NCBI RefSeq assembly: GCF_020905415.1 | Contig: NZ_JAJJMP010000001.1 | Span: 2,119,501-2,183,500, forward strand | Length of the DNA: 64,000 nucleotides | Origin: Myroides oncorhynchi | GTDB taxonomy: Bacteria; Bacteroidota; Bacteroidia; Flavobacteriales; Flavobacteriaceae | Reading direction: 5' to 3' | Shown: in pieces, positions 1 to 8,930 of the stretch | How the letters are laid out: each line of letters opens with the position of its first letter | How positions within the stretch are numbered: the stretch's first letter is position 1 | Position numbers and translations under genes: made by a program | The notes under the pieces: model-generated | Database searches by the model: none | What the model was told of the DNA's origin: nothing | The model's input: only the letters and a program-made list of their open reading frames with translations

Positions 1-802
1 ATTCGAGAATATCATTATACCTGAGAATATTCCACTAGATATCGTATATGAAGATGATTCGTTATTAGTGGTGAATAAGCCTGCAGGACTAGTAGTTCAT
101 CCAGGTCATGGTAATTATACTGGGACGTTAGTGAATGCGCTGGCATACCACTTCGAGAACTTACCTCTTAACAGTAGTGAAAGACCAGGATTAGTACACC
201 GTATCGATAAAGATACAAGCGGACTATTAGTAGTAGCAAAGACAGAATGGGCGATGACAGAACTTCAAAAGCAATTTGCTGAGAAGACATCAGAGCGTGA
301 GTATGTAGCGATGGTATGGGGTAACGTAGAAGAGGAAGAAGGAACTATAGAAAGTTATATCGGACGTCACGTTAAGGATAGAATGCAGATGGCTGCTTTC
401 GAAGATGAGAATATGGGTAAATGGGCTGTAACGCACTATAAGGTATTAGAGCGTCTAGGATATGTGACATTAGTATCATGTAGATTAGAGACAGGACGTA
501 CACATCAGATACGTGTTCATATGAAATACATCGGACATACCTTATTTAATGATGAACGTTATGGAGGTAACTTAATTTTGAAAGGAACTACATTTACTAA
601 GTATAAGCAGTTTGTAGATAATTGTTTCTCTGTATTACCAAGACAAGCGCTACACGCTAAAACTCTAGGATTTACACATCCTATTACTAAAGAGAGAATG
701 ACATTTAACTCTGAAGTACCTACAGATATGGTAGAGTGTATTGAGAAATGGAGAACGTATGCGCAAGCTTCTAACTTCGGTAATAGAGTAGATAATATGT
801 AA
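1..802 (+). CDS. rluD: RluD-type 23S rRNA pseudouridine synthase, 5' end outside window
   Basis: This is the C-terminal two thirds of a large-subunit rRNA pseudouridine synthase of the RluA/RluD family. The enzyme isomerises uridines in 23S rRNA; in E. coli RluD these lie in helix 69. The open frame is already running at base 2, so the true start lies upstream and the GTG near 68 is internal. The visible part carries the family motif HRIDKDTSG, whose Asp codon (206-208) is the catalytic residue, followed by LETGRTHQIRVH, a conserved RNA-binding and active-site segment. The family is certain. The exact target (RluD rather than RluA or RluC) is inferred from overall resemblance. Confidence 0.9.
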   Translation, partial: FENIIIPENIPLDIVYEDDSLLVVNKPAGLVVHPGHGNYTGTLVNALAYHFENLPLNSSERPGLVHRIDKDTSGLLVVAKTEWAMTELQKQFAEKTSEREYVAMVWGNVEEEEGTIESYIGRHVKDRMQMAAFEDENMGKWAVTHYKVLERLGYVTLVSCRLETGRTHQIRVHMKYIGHTLFNDERYGGNLILKGTTFTKYKQFVDNCFSVLPRQALHAKTLGFTHPITKERMTFNSEVPTDMVECIEKWRTYAQASNFGNRVDNM

Positions 803-844
803 GTTACTGCCTTATGCGCTTTAAGTATATTTAGGATATAAATT

Positions 845-880
845 AAAAATAGCTTCATCAAACGATGAGGCTATTTTTAT
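845..880 (+). terminator. Intrinsic terminator after rluD
   Basis: Inverted repeat AAAAATAGCTTCATC / GATGAGGCTATTTTT with a 4-base loop and a closing T run, about 45 bases after the rluD stop. One G:U pair sits in the stem. Confidence 0.8.
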
Positions 881-1015
881 TTGTATATTATTCAAACTAT
901 TTCATTGCAAAATCTATTACGAAATGTTGTAGACAGTCTTATTTTGGGTTAAAAAAAAATAAAATAGGGAAGAGTAATTAAATTATTTTAGTTACTTTGT
1001 TGACTTTAGGATAAA

Positions 1016-2335
1016 ATGTTTAATCAATTTAAAGAGCACATAGAGAATAACTTCACAGAGTTATTAGATCATCCATTGTTATTAGCTGTCAGTGGGGGAA
1101 TAGATAGTATAGTCTTAGTACATTTATGTCATAGATTAGGACTAGATATAATTATTGCACATTGTAACTTTCATTTGAGAGGAGAAGATAGTAATGGTGA
1201 TCAAAAGTTTGTAGAAGAATTTGGAGCTCAATTAGGTATTCCTGTTTTCGTAGCAGAGTTCGATACAGAACAGTATGCCGAAAAGCATAAAGTATCTATA
1301 CAGATAGCAGCACGTGAACTGCGTTATAACTGGTTTAAGGAGTTAGCAGAGCAGGAGAATAAAACCTATTTACTGACAGCGCATCACTTAGACGATTCGA
1401 TGGAGACATTCTTAATCAACTTATCTAGGGGAACTGGAATAGAAGGATTATTAGGAATACCTGCAAGGAATGGATATATCAGAAGACCGTTATTGCCATT
1501 TACGAGAGAGGATATTGTTAATTACGAAAGTGAACATCAGATAGGCTGGAGAGAAGATATTACCAATAGCCAAACTAAATATTTGCGCAACAAGATTCGC
1601 AAGAATATATTGCCTTTGCTTAAGGATACAAATGCACATTTTAACCAATCGTTTATGCAGACGATGGAGTATTTACAGCAGTCAGTAGATTTAAGTGAAG
1701 ATGCAAGTAAATATTATTATAGTCAAGTAATAACAGAGAAGGGTGATGGAGAGTTAAGTATAAACTTAGAGAAATTAAAAGCACTGTCTAATCCTAAAGC
1801 TTATTTGTATAAGTGGCTGTCGCCAATGGGATTTACAGCATGGCAGGATATAGTAGAGTTAATAGAGGCTACCTCAGGGAAGATGATTTATTCACCTACG
1901 TATGTGTTGTTAAAGAACAGAGTAGAGTTTATAGTGAAACCTCGTTCTATAGAAGAAGAGAATAAAGAACAAATATATTATTTAGAGAACAAACAAACAT
2001 TAACCCAACCACTAACGATCAGTACAACACCTTATGAAGAAAAAGAGTTAATAACAGATACTTCGATTATTTATGTAGATGGAGATCTATTAGAGTTTCC
2101 ATTGATAATACGCAAATATAGAAGTGGCGATAAGTTTATCCCTTTTGGGATGCATGGCACGAAGAAAGTGAGTAAGTTCTTTAAAGACGAAAAGTTTAGT
2201 CAGTTTGACAAAGAGAATACTTGGCTTTTGTGTACTAATGAAAATATTGTATGGGTTATCGGTAGTCGAATGGATGAACGATTTAAGGTAAAAGATACAA
2301 CAACAAACATTATTAAAATTCAAATTAAACTATGA
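1016..2335 (+). CDS. tilS: tRNA(Ile)-lysidine synthase
   Basis: TilS attaches lysine to C34 of the CAU-anticodon tRNA-Ile, changing its codon from AUG to AUA; it is normally essential. The 439-residue protein has the N-type PP-loop ATP-binding motif SGGIDS at residues 26-31. Next come the conserved HCNFHLRGEDS and TAHHLDD segments of the catalytic domain, and then a C-terminal TilS domain with the motif KYRSGDKFIPFGMHGTKKV. The length is normal for the full form with the C-terminal substrate-recognition domain. The ATG at 1016 is preceded by an AT-rich leader without a Shine-Dalgarno site, as is usual in this phylum. The stop overlaps the dsbD start by four bases (ATGA), so the two genes are probably translationally coupled. 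Confidence 0.95.
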   Translation: MFNQFKEHIENNFTELLDHPLLLAVSGGIDSIVLVHLCHRLGLDIIIAHCNFHLRGEDSNGDQKFVEEFGAQLGIPVFVAEFDTEQYAEKHKVSIQIAARELRYNWFKELAEQENKTYLLTAHHLDDSMETFLINLSRGTGIEGLLGIPARNGYIRRPLLPFTREDIVNYESEHQIGWREDITNSQTKYLRNKIRKNILPLLKDTNAHFNQSFMQTMEYLQQSVDLSEDASKYYYSQVITEKGDGELSINLEKLKALSNPKAYLYKWLSPMGFTAWQDIVELIEATSGKMIYSPTYVLLKNRVEFIVKPRSIEEENKEQIYYLENKQTLTQPLTISTTPYEEKELITDTSIIYVDGDLLEFPLIIRKYRSGDKFIPFGMHGTKKVSKFFKDEKFSQFDKENTWLLCTNENIVWVIGSRMDERFKVKDTTTNIIKIQIKL

Positions 2336-4320
2336 GAAAATTAGCTTATTTGCTACTTTTTTTATTGTCATTTATATCGGTTCAAGCGCAATTAGCGAAT
2401 CCCGCAAAGTGGCAATCTAAAATAGAGAAAAAGTCTGACACTGAATACACTATCACATGGGATGCTGTGATAGAGAAGAACTGGCACTTATACTCACAGT
2501 ATAATCCAGAAGGAGGGTCTCTACCTTTAGAGTTTATTTATAATAACCAAGAAGGAAATTATACTTTAGAAGGTAAGGCAAAAGAAAGCGAAACAAAGAC
2601 TTCATTTAATGACGTGTTTGGAGTAGATGAAATTTATTTTGTGGATACTGCTCGACTTGTTCAGAATATTAAGATAACAAATGGAGAAACTGAGAATATT
2701 CAAGTAGAGCTTGCTTATCAGGTATGTGAAGAGATGTGTATTAGTCAGAGTAACTTATTTGTTTATGACTTAAAAACACTGACTACAAGAGAAGTGAAGA
2801 ACTTCGAAGAAATAGCAACTACTGCTGTAGATACTAAGGCTACAGAGGATACTTCAGGAGAAGCAAAAGCAACAACGCCTGTTAATAAAGAAGAGAAGAA
2901 AGGATTATTCACAATATTCTTCTTGGCATTTTTATCTGGATTTGCTGCATTACTTACACCATGTGTATTTCCTATGATTCCTATGACTGTAAGTTTCTTT
3001 ACTAAACAGTCTAAGACTAGAGCGAAGGGAATTAAGAATGCTATTATATACGGACTATCTATTATTCTTATCTATGTTATACTAGGAACAATAGTGACTG
3101 CAGTATTTGGAGCAGATTCATTAAATGCACTTTCTACGAATGTGTATTTTAATATTATCTTCTTCTTATTATTAGTAATCTTCGCTACTTCATTCTTAGG
3201 AGCATTTGAGATTATGTTACCTAACTCGTGGGCTAATAAAGTAGACTCACAGGCAGACAGAGGAGGTATAATAGGTATCTTATTTATGGCATTAGCACTA
3301 GCTATCGTGTCATTCTCATGTACTGGACCTATCGTAGGAACACTATTAGTAGAGGCAGCATCTAAGGGAGGTATAGCACCTATCGTAGGAATGTTAGGAT
3401 TTTCATTAGCATTAGCGTTGCCATTTATGTTATTTGCTATGTTCCCAGGGTGGTTAAATTCTATGCCACGTTCAGGAGGGTGGTTAAACACAGTGAAGGT
3501 ATCTTTAGGTTTCTTAGAGTTAGCTTTAGCATTCAAATTCTTATCTAATGCTGATCTTGTATTACAAGCGCATTGGTTAGAGAGAGAAGTATTCTTAGCG
3601 ATCTGGATAGTAATCTTCGGAGCATGGGCACTATATTTATTAGGTAAAATCAGATTACCCCATGATAGCCCTACAGACAGTATATCAGTAGGTAGATTAT
3701 TTATGGCGTTGTTCGTATCTATATTTACGGTTTATATGATTCCTGGTTTATGGGGAGCACCGCTTAAGATTATCTCAGGTTTCCCACCACCGATGACCTA
3801 TTCTGAAAGTCCGTATGGAGTAGGAGGAAAAGGAGGTAGTGGAGCTTCTGTTGATCTAGGAGCGTTACCTGATGGAGCTAAGTTAGGAGCACATGATATC
3901 GTTGCTTTTACTGATTATGAAAAAGGGATGGCGTATGCAAAGTCAGTGAATAAACCTGTATTACTTGACTTTACTGGATATGCATGTGTGAACTGTCGTA
4001 AGATGGAAGATTATGTGTGGTCAGATCCATCTGTATTATCAATCTTAAAGAATGATATCGTACTTATTTCTCTTTATGTAGATGATAAAAAAGAGTTGCC
4101 AGAGAATGAACAATACATCTCAGAGACTACAGGTAAGAAAGTAAAAACAGTAGGTAATAAATGGAGTGATTTCCAAATGAAACATTACCACGCTAACGCA
4201 CAGCCTTACTATATCGTATTAGATAAAGAGGGTAACCGTCTTAATGAAGCAGTAGGATATACTCCTGATGTAGCAGATTATAAGGCTTGGTTAGAAAGCG
4301 GAATTAATAAAGTAAAATAA
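2332..4320 (+). CDS. dsbD: Thiol:disulfide interchange protein DsbD
   Basis: DsbD carries electrons from cytoplasmic thioredoxin across the inner membrane to periplasmic thiol reductases, including those that serve cytochrome c maturation. The 662-residue protein begins with a signal peptide (residues 1-20, cut after VQAQ). A periplasmic DsbD-alpha domain follows with Cys132 and Cys136 (VCEEMC). The eight-helix membrane domain has the redox pair Cys211 (TPCVFPM) and Cys330 (SCTGPI). The C-terminal thioredoxin-like domain has CVNC at 552-555. All three cysteine pairs are present, so it should be functional. It overlaps tilS by four bases and ends before a strong terminator. The many c-type cytochromes elsewhere in this window make a role in their maturation plausible (inference). 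Confidence 0.93.
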   Translation: MRKLAYLLLFLLSFISVQAQLANPAKWQSKIEKKSDTEYTITWDAVIEKNWHLYSQYNPEGGSLPLEFIYNNQEGNYTLEGKAKESETKTSFNDVFGVDEIYFVDTARLVQNIKITNGETENIQVELAYQVCEEMCISQSNLFVYDLKTLTTREVKNFEEIATTAVDTKATEDTSGEAKATTPVNKEEKKGLFTIFFLAFLSGFAALLTPCVFPMIPMTVSFFTKQSKTRAKGIKNAIIYGLSIILIYVILGTIVTAVFGADSLNALSTNVYFNIIFFLLLVIFATSFLGAFEIMLPNSWANKVDSQADRGGIIGILFMALALAIVSFSCTGPIVGTLLVEAASKGGIAPIVGMLGFSLALALPFMLFAMFPGWLNSMPRSGGWLNTVKVSLGFLELALAFKFLSNADLVLQAHWLEREVFLAIWIVIFGAWALYLLGKIRLPHDSPTDSISVGRLFMALFVSIFTVYMIPGLWGAPLKIISGFPPPMTYSESPYGVGGKGGSGASVDLGALPDGAKLGAHDIVAFTDYEKGMAYAKSVNKPVLLDFTGYACVNCRKMEDYVWSDPSVLSILKNDIVLISLYVDDKKELPENEQYISETTGKKVKTVGNKWSDFQMKHYHANAQPYYIVLDKEGNRLNEAVGYTPDVADYKAWLESGINKVK

Positions 4321-4346
4321 GATTTACTAGTAGTATATTTAAAGAC

Positions 4347-4377
4347 AAGCCACGTGAACTTCACGTGGCTTTTTTTA
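4347..4377 (+). terminator. Intrinsic terminator after dsbD
   Basis: Perfect 11-bp stem AAGCCACGTGA / TCACGTGGCTT with a 3-base loop, followed by seven T. It closes the tilS-dsbD unit. Confidence 0.9.
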
Positions 4378-4569
4378 TTGTTTATAGAGATGTCATTAAG
4401 TAGATAAGATAAAAAAACACAGTCCTTTTGAGAAAATTTTAAGAAGAAAGTTAATACATTTGATAACCTCCTGATATAGGGAAATAAATTAGTATTAATC
4501 ATCATATATTGTTGTCTAATTTAGCATCTCGTTGCAGGCTATTATTAGATTAAAAATAAGCTAAGAAAA

Positions 4570-5415
4570 ATGAAAAGAAGTTTAGTTGCATTATCATTTG
4601 CTATGTTTGCTCTTTGCACACAAGCACAAGTACATACTCCACCGACTAGTACGAAGTCAGAGATACATCAGGTAGTAGGACTTACAGACATGAAGATTGA
4701 TTACTCAAGACCTAATATGAGAGGTCGTTTAGTATTTGGTGATTTGGTTCCTTATGGAAGACTTTGGAGAACTGGAGCGAATATGAATACCATTGTTACT
4801 TTTGGTAATGATGTAGAAATTGGAGGTAAGAAATTAAAGAAAGGTTCTTATGCTTTGTACTCTATTCCTAAAGTAGAGGAATGGGAGATTATCTTCTATG
4901 CAGATACAAATAACTGGGGATTACCAGAGAAATGGGATGAGAGTAAAATAGCATTATCTACTAAGGTAAAACCAATGGGATCTGATCGCAAATTTGAGAC
5001 GCTTACTGTGGCTATAAATAATGTGAATATCGATAGTGCAGATCTAGAGATTATGTGGGAAAAGACAATTGTTCCTATTCGCGTTACTGTTCCTACAGAC
5101 CAGTTGGCGATGCAGAGCATTGATGAGACTTTTGATGGACCTACTATCGTTGATTATTATGGAGCAGCAGAATACTATTATTTAACTTCTAAAGATCTTA
5201 CAAAGGCGTTAAATTGGGTAAATAAAGCAATAGAGAAGTCTGCAGATAAAATACCTTATTATTTCGTACGTCTTAAATCTCAAATACAAGCGAAATCTGG
5301 GGATAAAATAGCTGCTGTAGAGACTGCTAAATGGGCATTAGACTTAGCAGAAAAAGCAAATAACCTTGACTATATCAAGATCAATAAAGATGCTATTAGA
5401 GAGTGGAGCAAATAA
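4570..5415 (+). CDS. Secreted DUF2911 domain protein
   Basis: A 281-residue exported protein with a Sec signal peptide (about residues 1-20, ending TQAQ). The DUF2911 signature follows: RPNMRGRLVFGDLVPYG, WRTGAN, then a conserved GGKKLKKGSYALYSIP stretch, at about residues 38-110. The C-terminal third (about 195-280) is helical, with a pattern like a single tetratricopeptide unit (YYLTSKDLTKALNWVNKAIEK). DUF2911 proteins are common in Bacteroidota and have no established activity. The gene stands alone between terminators. A periplasmic or surface location is inferred from the signal peptide; no lipobox or T9SS C-terminal domain is seen. Confidence 0.85.
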   Translation: MKRSLVALSFAMFALCTQAQVHTPPTSTKSEIHQVVGLTDMKIDYSRPNMRGRLVFGDLVPYGRLWRTGANMNTIVTFGNDVEIGGKKLKKGSYALYSIPKVEEWEIIFYADTNNWGLPEKWDESKIALSTKVKPMGSDRKFETLTVAINNVNIDSADLEIMWEKTIVPIRVTVPTDQLAMQSIDETFDGPTIVDYYGAAEYYYLTSKDLTKALNWVNKAIEKSADKIPYYFVRLKSQIQAKSGDKIAAVETAKWALDLAEKANNLDYIKINKDAIREWSK

Positions 5416-5481
5416 TTAATTAGGAATTTAAAATTGTGAATTAAGTATGTTTTTAAAATACTGATTTGTAAATATATAAAG

Positions 5482-5516
5482 AAAAAAAGATAGTTCTAAT
5501 GGGCTATCTTTTTTGT
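5482..5516 (+). terminator. Intrinsic terminator after the DUF2911 gene
   Basis: Stem AAAAAAGATAG / CTATCTTTTTT with a 10-base loop, ending in a T run. Confidence 0.8.
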
Positions 5517-5676
5517 CTCTGTTAAGTTGTGATATCGTAAGCTGTGAACCGTATACATCCCCAATTCTTGTTATACTATGGCGAAGGCAAACAACAAAAA
5601 ACTCCATCACAGAAAAACAAAAGCACTCTGAGCCATCTTTTTTATTTAAGTTTTTCCGATTCTATTTTGAATACTT

Positions 5677-5684
5677 TATCTTTG
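5677..5684 (+). promoter_or_regulatory. Candidate -7 box of the purB promoter
   Basis: TATCTTTG matches the Bacteroidota -7 consensus TAnnTTTG exactly and lies 25 bases before the purB ATG. No TTG is found at the usual -33 distance (the nearest upstream is only 7 bases away), so only half of the promoter is supported. Confidence 0.45.
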
Positions 5685-5708
5685 TGCCTTAACAACACAA
5701 TCTAAAAT

Positions 5709-7058
5709 ATGCTAACAGAATTAAATGCTATTTCGCCTATCGATGGACGTTATAGAGGTAAGACCAATGCACTAGCTAATTATTTCTCAGAAGAGGCATT
5801 AATTAAATACCGTGTACTAGTAGAAGTAGAATATTTTATCTCTCTATGTGAGTACAATGTACCTCAATTAGCTAATGTACCCGCTTCAGTTTTTCCTGAG
5901 TTGCGTAAGATTTACCAAGAGTTTTCTACAGAAGACGCTCTGTGGATTAAAGAAATGGAAAAAACTACTAATCACGATGTGAAAGCAGTGGAATACTTTC
6001 TGAAAAGCGCATTCGATATTTTAAAATTAGAAGAGTATAAAGAGTTTATCCACTTTGGACTTACTTCTCAAGATATTAATAATACTTCTATTCCTCTATT
6101 GACGAAAGAAGCTTATGATGATGTATATAAGCCATCTTTACTATCTGTTATAGATAGATTAAAAGAACTTAGTCAAGAGTGGAAAGATGTGCCTATGTTA
6201 GCTCGTACACACGGACAACCTGCTTCTCCTACTCGTTTAGGAAAAGAGATATACGTATTCGTGGAGCGTCTAGAACAACAGTTAGCTTTATTAGAGCAAG
6301 TACCTTTCGCAGCTAAGTTTGGTGGAGCAACAGGTAACTTTAATGCACACCACGTAGCATATCCAAAACAAGACTGGAAACAGTTTGGAACTGACTTCGT
6401 AGAATTAACTTTAGGGTTAAAGCATTCATTTCCTACTACGCAGATAGAACATTATGACCACTTTGCAGCTTTCTTTGACGGATTAAAACGTATCAATACT
6501 ATTTTTATTGACCTAGACAGAGATATCTGGACGTATGTGTCAATGGATTATTTCAAACAAAAGATTAAAGCAGGAGAGATAGGTTCTTCAGCCATGCCAC
6601 ACAAGGTTAATCCTATTGACTTTGAGAACTCAGAGGGGAACTTAGGTATCGCTAATGCTATCTTCGAGCACTTAGCAGCTAAGTTGCCATTATCTCGTCT
6701 TCAACGCGACTTGACAGACAGTACTGTATTGCGTAACGTAGGAGTGCCATTTGGACATACACTTATTGCTTTTGAATCTACGTTAAAGGGGTTAAGTAAA
6801 TTATTGCTTAATACAGACAAGTTTACTCAAGACCTTGAGAATAATTGGGCTGTAGTAGCTGAGGCTATTCAGACTATCTTAAGAAGAGAAGCATACCCTA
6901 ATCCGTATGAAGCACTTAAAGATTTGACTAGAACGAATACTGTGATTAATAAAGAAGCAATGCACAACTTCATCGAAACATTAAATGTATCTGATGCGAT
7001 TAAAGCAGAACTTAAAGCAATCACACCTGCTAATTACTTAGGAGTAGATATTCTGTAA
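5709..7058 (+). CDS. purB: Adenylosuccinate lyase
   Basis: PurB catalyses two steps of purine synthesis: conversion of SAICAR to AICAR, and of adenylosuccinate to AMP, each with release of fumarate. The 449-residue protein matches the E. coli-like branch of the fumarase/aspartase superfamily. It has the signature GSSAMPHKVNPIDFENSEGN from about residue 292, containing the flexible loop with the catalytic Ser, and the conserved segments TSQDINNT and ARTHGQPASPT, which hold active-site Thr and His. The start is supported by the conserved N-terminal LNAISPIDGRY. It is a single gene with its own -7 box and a strong terminator. Nothing is missing. Confidence 0.96.
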   Translation: MLTELNAISPIDGRYRGKTNALANYFSEEALIKYRVLVEVEYFISLCEYNVPQLANVPASVFPELRKIYQEFSTEDALWIKEMEKTTNHDVKAVEYFLKSAFDILKLEEYKEFIHFGLTSQDINNTSIPLLTKEAYDDVYKPSLLSVIDRLKELSQEWKDVPMLARTHGQPASPTRLGKEIYVFVERLEQQLALLEQVPFAAKFGGATGNFNAHHVAYPKQDWKQFGTDFVELTLGLKHSFPTTQIEHYDHFAAFFDGLKRINTIFIDLDRDIWTYVSMDYFKQKIKAGEIGSSAMPHKVNPIDFENSEGNLGIANAIFEHLAAKLPLSRLQRDLTDSTVLRNVGVPFGHTLIAFESTLKGLSKLLLNTDKFTQDLENNWAVVAEAIQTILRREAYPNPYEALKDLTRTNTVINKEAMHNFIETLNVSDAIKAELKAITPANYLGVDIL

Positions 7059-7081
7059 TTAGTAATTAGAGTAGAATATAT

Positions 7082-7116
7082 AAGCGAGTCTTTCGAAAGA
7101 AGGGCTCGCTTTTTTA
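7082..7116 (+). terminator. Intrinsic terminator after purB
   Basis: A 13-bp stem containing G:U pairs (AAGCGAGTCTTTC / GAAGGGCTCGCTT) capped by a GAAA loop and followed by six T. Confidence 0.9.
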
Positions 7117-7152
7117 ATTTTAAAGAGGTAGTAAATACAAGTGCTATATATC

Positions 7153-7187
7153 CATAAAAAAAACAGGCTACCAATGGTAGCCTGTTC
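7153..7187 (-). terminator. Intrinsic terminator of lpdA
   Basis: Stem AACAGGCTACC / GGTAGCCTGTT with a 3-base loop. The A run on the plus strand gives an eight-T tail on the minus strand, just after the lpdA stop. Confidence 0.9.
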
Positions 7188-7211
7188 AGTATATTTAAAT
7201 CTGGTGATTTC

Positions 7212-8603
7212 TTATAAGTGGATTACTTCACCATAAGCCATTGCTACAGCTTCCATCACTGCCTCACTCATAGTAGGGTGTGGGTGAACAGCTTTAAGGA
7301 TTTCGTATCCAGTAGTTTCTAACTTACGAGCTACAACTGCCTCAGCAATCATATCTGTAACACCAGCTCCGATCATATGGCATCCTAACCACTCACCGTA
7401 TTTAGCGTCAAAGATAACTTTAACGAATCCATCAGGAGTACCAGCAGCTTTCGCTTTACCAGATGCAGAGAATGGAAATTTACCAACTTTGATTTCGTAT
7501 CCAGCCTCGATTGCTTTTGCTTCAGTCATACCTACAGATGCGATCTCAGGAGTAGCATATGTACATCCAGGGATATTACCATAGTCTAATGGCTCTACGT
7601 GGTGTCCAGCTATTTTCTCAACACATAAGATACCTTCAGCAGAAGCTACGTGAGCTAATGACTGTCCAGGTACTACATCTCCGATAGCGTAGTATCCAGG
7701 TACATTAGTTTGGTAGAAGTCGTTTACTAAGATTTTATCTCTATCCGTAGCGATACCTACTTCTTCTAATCCGATATTCTCGATATTAGTTTTGATACCT
7801 ACAGCAGATAATAAAACATCAGCTTCTAATACTTCTTCACCTTTAGCAGTCTTAACATAAGCTTTTACTCCTTCACCTGTAGTGTCTATACGCTCTACAG
7901 AAGAGTTAGTCATAATGTTGATACCTGTTTTCTTTAAAGAACGCTCAAATTGTTTTGAGATATCCTCATCTTCTACAGGAACGATGTTGGGCATAAACTC
8001 TACGATAGTAACATCAGTACCCATAGATTTATAGAAGTAAGCGAATTCAACTCCAATAGCTCCAGAACCAACAACAATCATTTTCTTAGGTTGTTGAGGT
8101 AATGTTAATGCTTGTCTATATCCGATTACTTTTTTACCATCTTGAGGTAAGTTAGGTAATTCTCTAGAACGAGCACCTGTAGCGATAATAATATGATCAG
8201 CAGAAAGTTCAGTAACTTTACCATCTTTATCAGTAACGTCAACTTTCTTACCTGGTTTTACTTTTCCGAATCCGTCGATAACTTCGATTTTGTTCTTTTT
8301 CATTAAGAATTGAACACCTTTGCTCATTCCATCAGCTACGCTACGAGAACGTGCGATAACAGCATCAAAATCTTTATCTACTTCACCACTAATAGTCAAT
8401 CCGTAGTCAGAAGCGTGTTTAAGGTACTCAAACACCTGTGCCGATTTAAGAAGAGCTTTCGTTGGGATACATCCCCAGTTTAAGCAGATACCTCCTAAAT
8501 TTTCTTTTTCAACAACTGCAACTTTAAAACCTAGCTGAGAAGCTCTAATCGCAGTAACGTAACCTCCAGGGCCACTTCCTAAAACAATAATATCGAATTT
8601 CAT
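7212..8603 (-). CDS. lpdA: Dihydrolipoyl dehydrogenase (E3)
   Basis: E3 re-oxidises dihydrolipoamide in the pyruvate, 2-oxoglutarate and branched-chain 2-oxoacid dehydrogenase complexes and in glycine cleavage, passing electrons through FAD to NAD. The 463-residue protein starts with the FAD-binding GSGPGG motif. The redox disulfide lies in GGICLNWGCIPTKALL (Cys40, Cys45). Then come the NAD-binding GSGAIGVEFAYF, the second FAD contact AIGDV, and the C-terminal dimerisation domain with the catalytic His-Glu pair in HPHPTMSEAVMEA. Length and motifs are complete. No E1 or E2 gene is adjacent, so this E3 is probably shared among complexes (inference). The gene is monocistronic. Confidence 0.96.
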   Translation of the reverse strand: MKFDIIVLGSGPGGYVTAIRASQLGFKVAVVEKENLGGICLNWGCIPTKALLKSAQVFEYLKHASDYGLTISGEVDKDFDAVIARSRSVADGMSKGVQFLMKKNKIEVIDGFGKVKPGKKVDVTDKDGKVTELSADHIIIATGARSRELPNLPQDGKKVIGYRQALTLPQQPKKMIVVGSGAIGVEFAYFYKSMGTDVTIVEFMPNIVPVEDEDISKQFERSLKKTGINIMTNSSVERIDTTGEGVKAYVKTAKGEEVLEADVLLSAVGIKTNIENIGLEEVGIATDRDKILVNDFYQTNVPGYYAIGDVVPGQSLAHVASAEGILCVEKIAGHHVEPLDYGNIPGCTYATPEIASVGMTEAKAIEAGYEIKVGKFPFSASGKAKAAGTPDGFVKVIFDAKYGEWLGCHMIGAGVTDMIAEAVVARKLETTGYEILKAVHPHPTMSEAVMEAVAMAYGEVIHL

Positions 8604-8889
8604 ATATGTATATATTTCTATATTTTATGCTACGAAAATAATCATTTATTTCTGTTATTGAAAGTTTCACTCTGAAAAGTTGATACCTTGTGAGTAAGGG
8701 ATTTGTAAGGTAGGAAGCTTATTTGGCTAATGTATACTTACATTTACTATCAAATAGATATATTTATTGATAATCTTCTAAAAAAGTACGCTCTATATAG
8801 AAAGGAAAAAATATTGAGTATTTTAAAAATTATGAAGTGATATAAAAGAAATGTAAGCGAATAGGACTATAATTATTCATGAGAAAGAG
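8604..8889 (-). other. Intergenic region upstream of lpdA
   Basis: An AT-rich stretch with no credible gene on either strand. It should contain the lpdA promoter: the minus strand has TATTTTCG near 8630-8640, an imperfect -7 box, but no convincing TTG partner. Confidence 0.4.
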
Positions 8890-8924
8890 CACAAAAAAAG
8901 CGATAGGTGAAATGCCTATCGCTT
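8890..8924 (-). terminator. Intrinsic terminator of the truA-ABC transporter unit
   Basis: Stem AAAGCGATAGG / CCTATCGCTTT around a 7-base loop, with a T run on the minus strand, directly after the ABC transporter stop. Confidence 0.88.
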
Positions 8925-8930
8925 TAAGAA

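Noticed and set aside
559..861. Minus-strand frame of 100 codons antisense to the end of rluD
   Set aside because: It lies within the conserved rluD reading frame, and its composition is that of an antisense frame.
3072..3536. Minus-strand frame of 154 codons inside dsbD
   Set aside because: Antisense to the membrane domain of dsbD; the Asn/Pro-rich composition is typical of a reversed hydrophobic region.
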